Origin: Chloroflexota bacterium
Lineage (GTDB): Bacteria; Chloroflexota; Anaerolineae; Ardenticatenales; JAADHH01
NCBI GenBank assembly: GCA_013151955.1
Contig: JAADHH010000014.1
Coordinates: forward strand, 1,109 to 42,712
Reading direction: 5' to 3'
DNA: 41,604 nucleotides
How positions within the stretch are numbered: position 1 is the stretch's first letter; each line of letters starts with the position of its first letter. Shown one piece after another: positions 33,401 to 39,400 of the stretch. The translations under genes were made by a program, and so were the position numbers. Below the pieces are notes generated by a model. It saw only the letters and a program-made list of their open reading frames with translations, searched no databases and had not been told where the DNA came from.

Positions 33401-36400
33401 TTGCGACCAGCAAACTGTGGGGCATCCCCCGCAATGCCTTGCGCGTCAAGACCTATTCCTACCCGCACCAGGACTATCTGGCCAAGATTCCCTCGGAGAT
33501 CACCCCGGATATTCTCAAGACCTCTTTCTCGCACGACGATACCCCCACCCTCCTCTTTGCCCGCGAGGAGTACCACCGCACCGCCGGCCTGGATACGCCC
33601 GGCGGCGTGGTAGCCATCTCCGGCAACCAGGTCAAGATCAACATGAGCGCGGACAAGGTTTCACCCAGCACCCTGGCCAGTATGAATTGGGGCCCCTTCC
33701 GCTATCGCAACGGAGCCTGGGAAGCGTACCCTCTGGACAAATACTGGGACAAGATGGCGGTGAAATTCAAGAAGATCTTCAAAGAGAACCCGCCCAAAGA
33801 TGAGAAGGGCCTGCCGATGTACAGCACCAGCGCCCCGGACGCAGAGGTGATAGATGGGCTGGTGACCGCATCTCAGGCCTATTACATCAGCATGGTGCAG
33901 GGGAGCAACAAGGTAGTAGCGTTCGACTATGTGGCCCTGGTCACCGCCAAGATCCGCGGTGCAGTGGCCGATGCCAGCCTGGCCCAGGCCACGGTGAACA
34001 GTGTGGGCGCCGGCCTGGAGCTGATCGCCAATCAGGTATCCGGGGATTTTATCAGTGTTGTGCGACTCAACAAATATGATCCGTTCCTGGAAGATATCGC
34101 GCGGATCAAAGATACTGTCAGTAGCGCCGGGGGAGGCAGGCAGAGCAAACTGCTCAAGAAGAAACGCCTGAAGATGATCGCCAAGATGAAGAAGGCGAGT
34201 GCAGCCAAATTCAAGCTCCAGGTACGGAACAAAAACCTGGCCATGGGCGCCAAAGCCGGTCTGAGCGCCGCCGCCCTGAGCATGTCTATTGCGGCCAGCT
34301 ACGACGGAAAATCATCAGCAGGACCCGTGCTAAAGAACATCGCCTTGAGTCTGGCCGTCGTTTCCGAGGTGGTGGATACGGTGGAAACAGTGCAAAGTGT
34401 CGCCAAGGCCTGGCGGGGTGCAAAGGCAGCCGCCACGATGGCCGGCAAAGTATCCAGTTTCTCCGGCACGTATAGGGCCGCCTCGAGCGCCATCGCCAAG
34501 GATATCCGGGGCGCTTCGATGAAGGCCGGCGTCGTCCTGACCGTGATCGCCATCGGGGTGACGGTGGGCGTGTTTATTGCCCAGTGGGCGGAGGGGAGTT
34601 TTGGCGCTTTTGGCGGTCTGGCCTTCGACGCGGCCCTGGCCGGCATGGTCGCTACCATCATCGCTACGGTGATTATGTTTGCGATCAGCCTGATTCCCAT
34701 CGTGGGGCAGATCATCGCCGCCGTGATCGCTCTGATTGACGCGGTGGTGGCCGCAGTGTGCGCCATCGCCGACGCCGTCACCGATGGGGACCTCGATTTC
34801 ACCTTTGCCATGGATTCGCAATACGCGAGCGATCTGAACGCCGGTGCGCTCTCCAACGGCTTTCGCCAGCAATACATCATCAAGGTCAACGCATACAACG
34901 ATGGGCGGGATGCCGATGCCCAGCTTCCATCCCAGCTCTCCACCAACATCAGCATCGAGAAGAAGAGCGACAGCAAGTGGCTCCTCACGGACGACGACGC
35001 CGGCACAACGTTCACCGTCAAGAAGGCCAGCACCAAGCTGAATCTCTACATTCCGGCGACCTCTTTCTCCGGTAGTGACTTCGGCAAGTGGTTCTGCAAG
35101 GGGATTTCCGGCCTGTTCACCTATGCCATCCAGTGGTCCATCTACAGCCAGACCTCCCTGGTGGGCAACTTGCACAGCGACAGCCGTACGCAGACGATGG
35201 ATTTCCATCCGGCGCTGGTGGATGCCGCCAAGGGCTTCTCCGTCGGCAACCGGGTCAAGTATAGCCTCAAAGTGAAGAACGCCATCACCCTGGCCGATGT
35301 GCCCTTCGACTGGAAGGCCGCCCTCTATTTCTGGCAGTACTCCTATGCCAACCTCGATTCCGCCACCATCAAACATGTGCTCAAAACAAGCAACAGCACC
35401 AGCAACGTCAACAAGATCAAAGGCCTTGAGCGCAATCAGATGGAGGATCAATGGCAGCGTAAGAGCAAGTACCTGGATGGAGAAACCGCGCTGGTGATGA
35501 CCGAGCCTCTCTCCAAGACGATTGCGTTGGATGAGACCGGCATCAACCGCCCGGTGAACCTCTATCTGGCCGAGGCCTACGCCGTCCCCACCCAGGAATG
35601 CTGGTTTATTCCTTTAGCATCCCCCATCCCGGTCTGCTACATTCGCACCGATGACAACGACGGCAAGACCACCTTCTCCGATCTGGGCAAGAGCATGAAG
35701 TGGGACGTTTTCCCGGCCACGCTGGATGGCTTCTATGCCTGCGAAAGCGGCAATCCCAGCGACACCTGTCACAAGGACGGCGGCTACTCTCTGGGCTGGG
35801 GCCAGACCGGCGACCTCACCTTCCCGCGCATGAAGGACTTCGACGGCGACGGCCTGCTCAACAAGAAGGACGGCGGCAACGACCCCAACGACAGCAAGTG
35901 GGACACCGACGGCGACGGCCTCTCCGATCCCTTCGAGTTGCAGCAAGGGAGCGACCCCACCCTGGCCGACACGGACGGCGATGGCCTGACCGATTACCAG
36001 GAAGTGCTCTACAAGACCAACCCCAACCGTCAAGACAGCGACGGCGACGGCCTGACCGACAAGCAGGAGATAGACGGCTGGGAGTTCGTCTACGCCCTGA
36101 AAGCTGACCGTAGCCAGTTGAAGACCTGGGTCACCTCCGATCCCTTGAGCATTGACGGCGACGGCGATACCCTGACCGACTTCCAGGAAAAGGTCTACGG
36201 CTTCAATCCTCGTGTGAAGTCTGACCTGAATCTGCTGGACTATTCATCGAAGATCATCGAGCCGGACGCCCCGGTCATGCTCCTGCGTTTCGAGGAGACC
36301 GATGGCGCCACCACCTTCAGCGACGTTTCCGGCTACACCAACAACGGCGCCTGTCAGGGCAGCACCTGCCCGGCCGCTGGCCACCTGGGCCGCTATGGCA

Positions 36401-39400
36401 ATGCCGTGGTCTTCGACGGTAGCGGCGATTATTTGAACGCTGGCGGGGGCCTTGACCTGGCCAACCAATCCTTCACCGTCGCCTTCTGGGCCAAACGGGA
36501 CGCCACCGGCGGCCATAACATGTTCGTCTTCGGTCAGGGCAGCAGTGGCGTCAATCACGCCTTGCAGCTCGGCTTCAGAGACAACAACACATTTACCTGT
36601 GCATTCTATGGCAACGATCTGAACACACCGGCGACCTACACGGACCAGGATTGGCACTACTGGGCCTGCACGTACGAGGCGTCCACTCACGAACGCATCA
36701 TCTACCGCGATGGGACCCAGGTGGCCCAGGACACAGCCGCGGCCAATTACCAGGGTTCCGGCGACGTGCTCATCGGCAAGGCGCCCTGGGGCGACTATTT
36801 CAGCGGTCGTGTGGATGAATTGGCCGTCTTCTCCAAAGCGCTTTCGGCAAGCGAAGTTCAGACGGCGAGGGACGCCCGCTACAATTATAGCGACAGCATC
36901 GTCAAGCCGGGCCAGACCATCACCTACCAGGGTACGGTCGAGAACAAATTGTTCAACCGCTACGTCAACGGCTTGTTGAGCACCGACTTCCCCGGCGCCG
37001 TGCAGGACAACGTGCCGCCGACCTCGTTCATCTTGCAGCCGGCCGAGACGCAGACCCTGTCGGGCGACGTCACCGTCAAGTCCAGCGCCACGTCCGGCAA
37101 GGCCATCCTCAGTCAGGTGGCCGGCGGCATCGTAGTGGACCGCCGCGAACAGTCGGGCTACGCCGAACTGTGGTTGCCCTTCAACGAAGAGAGCGGAGCC
37201 GGCACGTTCAGCGACTTTTCCGGCAACATGCCGGCCCGCAACGGCATTTGCTCCGGCGGCAGTTGTCCTCAAGCCGGGCAGAAGGGCGTGATCGGCAACG
37301 CCGTCAAGTTCGACGGCAATGATTTCCTGAATGCCGGTAATCGCATCAATCTGGCCGGCAAGTCCTTCACCGTGGCCTTCTGGGCCAAGCGGGACGCGAT
37401 CGGCGGCCGGAACATGTTCGTTATCGGCCAGGGCACGGAGAGTACCAATCATGCCCTGCAACTCGGCTTCAGAAGCAACAACAAATTCACCTGCGGCTTC
37501 TACGGTAACGACCTGGACACAGAGGCCTCCTACGCGGACCAGAATTGGCATCACTGGGCCTGCACCTACGATGCCGCGGGAGGTTCGCGCACTATCTACC
37601 GCGACGGACTGGAAGCGGACGGTGATTGGCACGTCGTACCGAATTCACGGTATCAAGGAACGGGCGACCTGTATATTGGCAAGGCTCCTTGGGGAAGCAA
37701 CTTCAGCGGGACCGTGGACGACGTCCGCGTCTACGCACGGGCGCTCTCTGCTGACGAAATCGCCGGCCTGGCCGGCATTCCCGTGCTCAAGATGGGCCTG
37801 GACGAGTCCGGCAGCCAGTTCTTTGCCGCCGGCGTTGACCAGAATGCTTCCTGCTCCGGCAGCAGTTGCCCCAGCCAGACGGGTGGGATCAGCGGCAATG
37901 CGCGGGACTTTGACGGATCGGAGTACATCACCCTTTCCTCCGGTGTGCCCGATCTGCGCAACCAGAGTTTCACGTTCTCGGTGTGGCTGAACCCCCAGGA
38001 CAGCAACGAGTGGCGGGGGGTCTTGGGATCGGACTTCGGGGATGAGTTGGGCTATCCCAGCATGGCCCTCAAGGGCCGGGACTTGCGTTTTGGCTTTGGC
38101 AACGAAGCACAATGGCTCGAACACACCACCACAAACGCGGTGACGCTGAATACCTGGAACCACGTCGTGATCACCTTCGATGGCTCTACCTACCGGGTCT
38201 TTGTCAACGGTGTGAAGAAGGACGAAACCGGCGACACCTTCTCCGGCCAACTCGTAGATTACGCTCTCAACAAGCTTTACCTCGGCCGGGCCAACGGCTT
38301 CACAGGCACAGTCTACCTGGATCACCTGAATATCACCGACGAGGCAGACGGCAGCGGCAATGCCGAACTGTGCATCGCCTGGCGGGATCGTCCTGGCGGC
38401 GAGCAACGCCAGATCTGGAGCAATCATGATGTAGACACAGGGCACTATGATGTCAAGAAGTCCCTGGATTTCCAGAAGGAAGGTTATCTGCGGATCTGGG
38501 AAAACGATGGGGGAACCTATTGTGGCAGCAATCAGGATGACGGCGACGATTTTGTATGGGATCATACCTTCTCCATCAACGATCCCGCCATCCCGGGTAC
38601 GAAGAAATTCTTTACCTCTAAATCAAATGATACGGAGGGATATGTATGGCTGGGCAATGAGACCACGCCCGCTCTCAAGACCCCCCCCTCCCTCCCCTTC
38701 AAGGGCAAGATGGACGAATTCAGCATCTACAAGCGTGCCTTGAGCGCCGAGGAAGTGCAGACGCTCTACCAATCGTACGTCATGGCCCTCCGTCTGCCCT
38801 TCGACGAGGCGCCCGGCGCCGGCCTTTCGCACCAGGGCTTCGCCAACGTCGCCGACATCACCGGCCAGAGCAAGGGCACGTGCAGCGGGAGTTCCTGCCC
38901 CACCAATGGCGTCAGCGGCCGCGTCAACCAGGCCGCCCTTTTCGACGGCAGCGACGACTATGTGGACGCCGGCAATATAGACCTGGTCAACCAGTCCTTT
39001 ACCCTGTCGGCCTGGGCCAAACGCAATTCCACCGGTAGCTATGACTTCATCATTGGCCAGGGGAGCGGCAGCGCCAACCACGGCTTGCAGTTCGGGTTCA
39101 GAGACAACAATCAATTCACGTGCGCTTTCTGGGCGAACGACTTGAACACCTCGGGGACATACAGCGACCAAAAGTGGCATTACTGGACCTGCACCTACGA
39201 CGCAACCACCCGCAAACGCACGATTTATCGCGACGGGACCCAGGTGGCCCAGGATACCGCTTCCGCCCACTATCAGGGCTCCGGCCACCTGATGGTCGGC
39301 AGCTTCCCGGTCCGTACGGACTTCAATTTTGATGGCCGGCTGGACGATGTGCGCGTCTACCGCGCGGCCCTCTCCGCCGGGGGAGTCCGGGCACTCTACC

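Noticed and set aside
31738-33576. Long open frame on the minus strand (about 612 codons) opposite the giant gene, and similar ones at 34,299-35,451, 36,244-37,632, 37,645-38,565, 38,623-39,648, 39,730-40,869 and 40,909-41,595
   Set aside because: They are shadows of a GC-rich plus-strand gene whose codon bias avoids stops on the other strand. Their products show repeated V/G/A-rich text without any family pattern, while the plus frame has clear domains.
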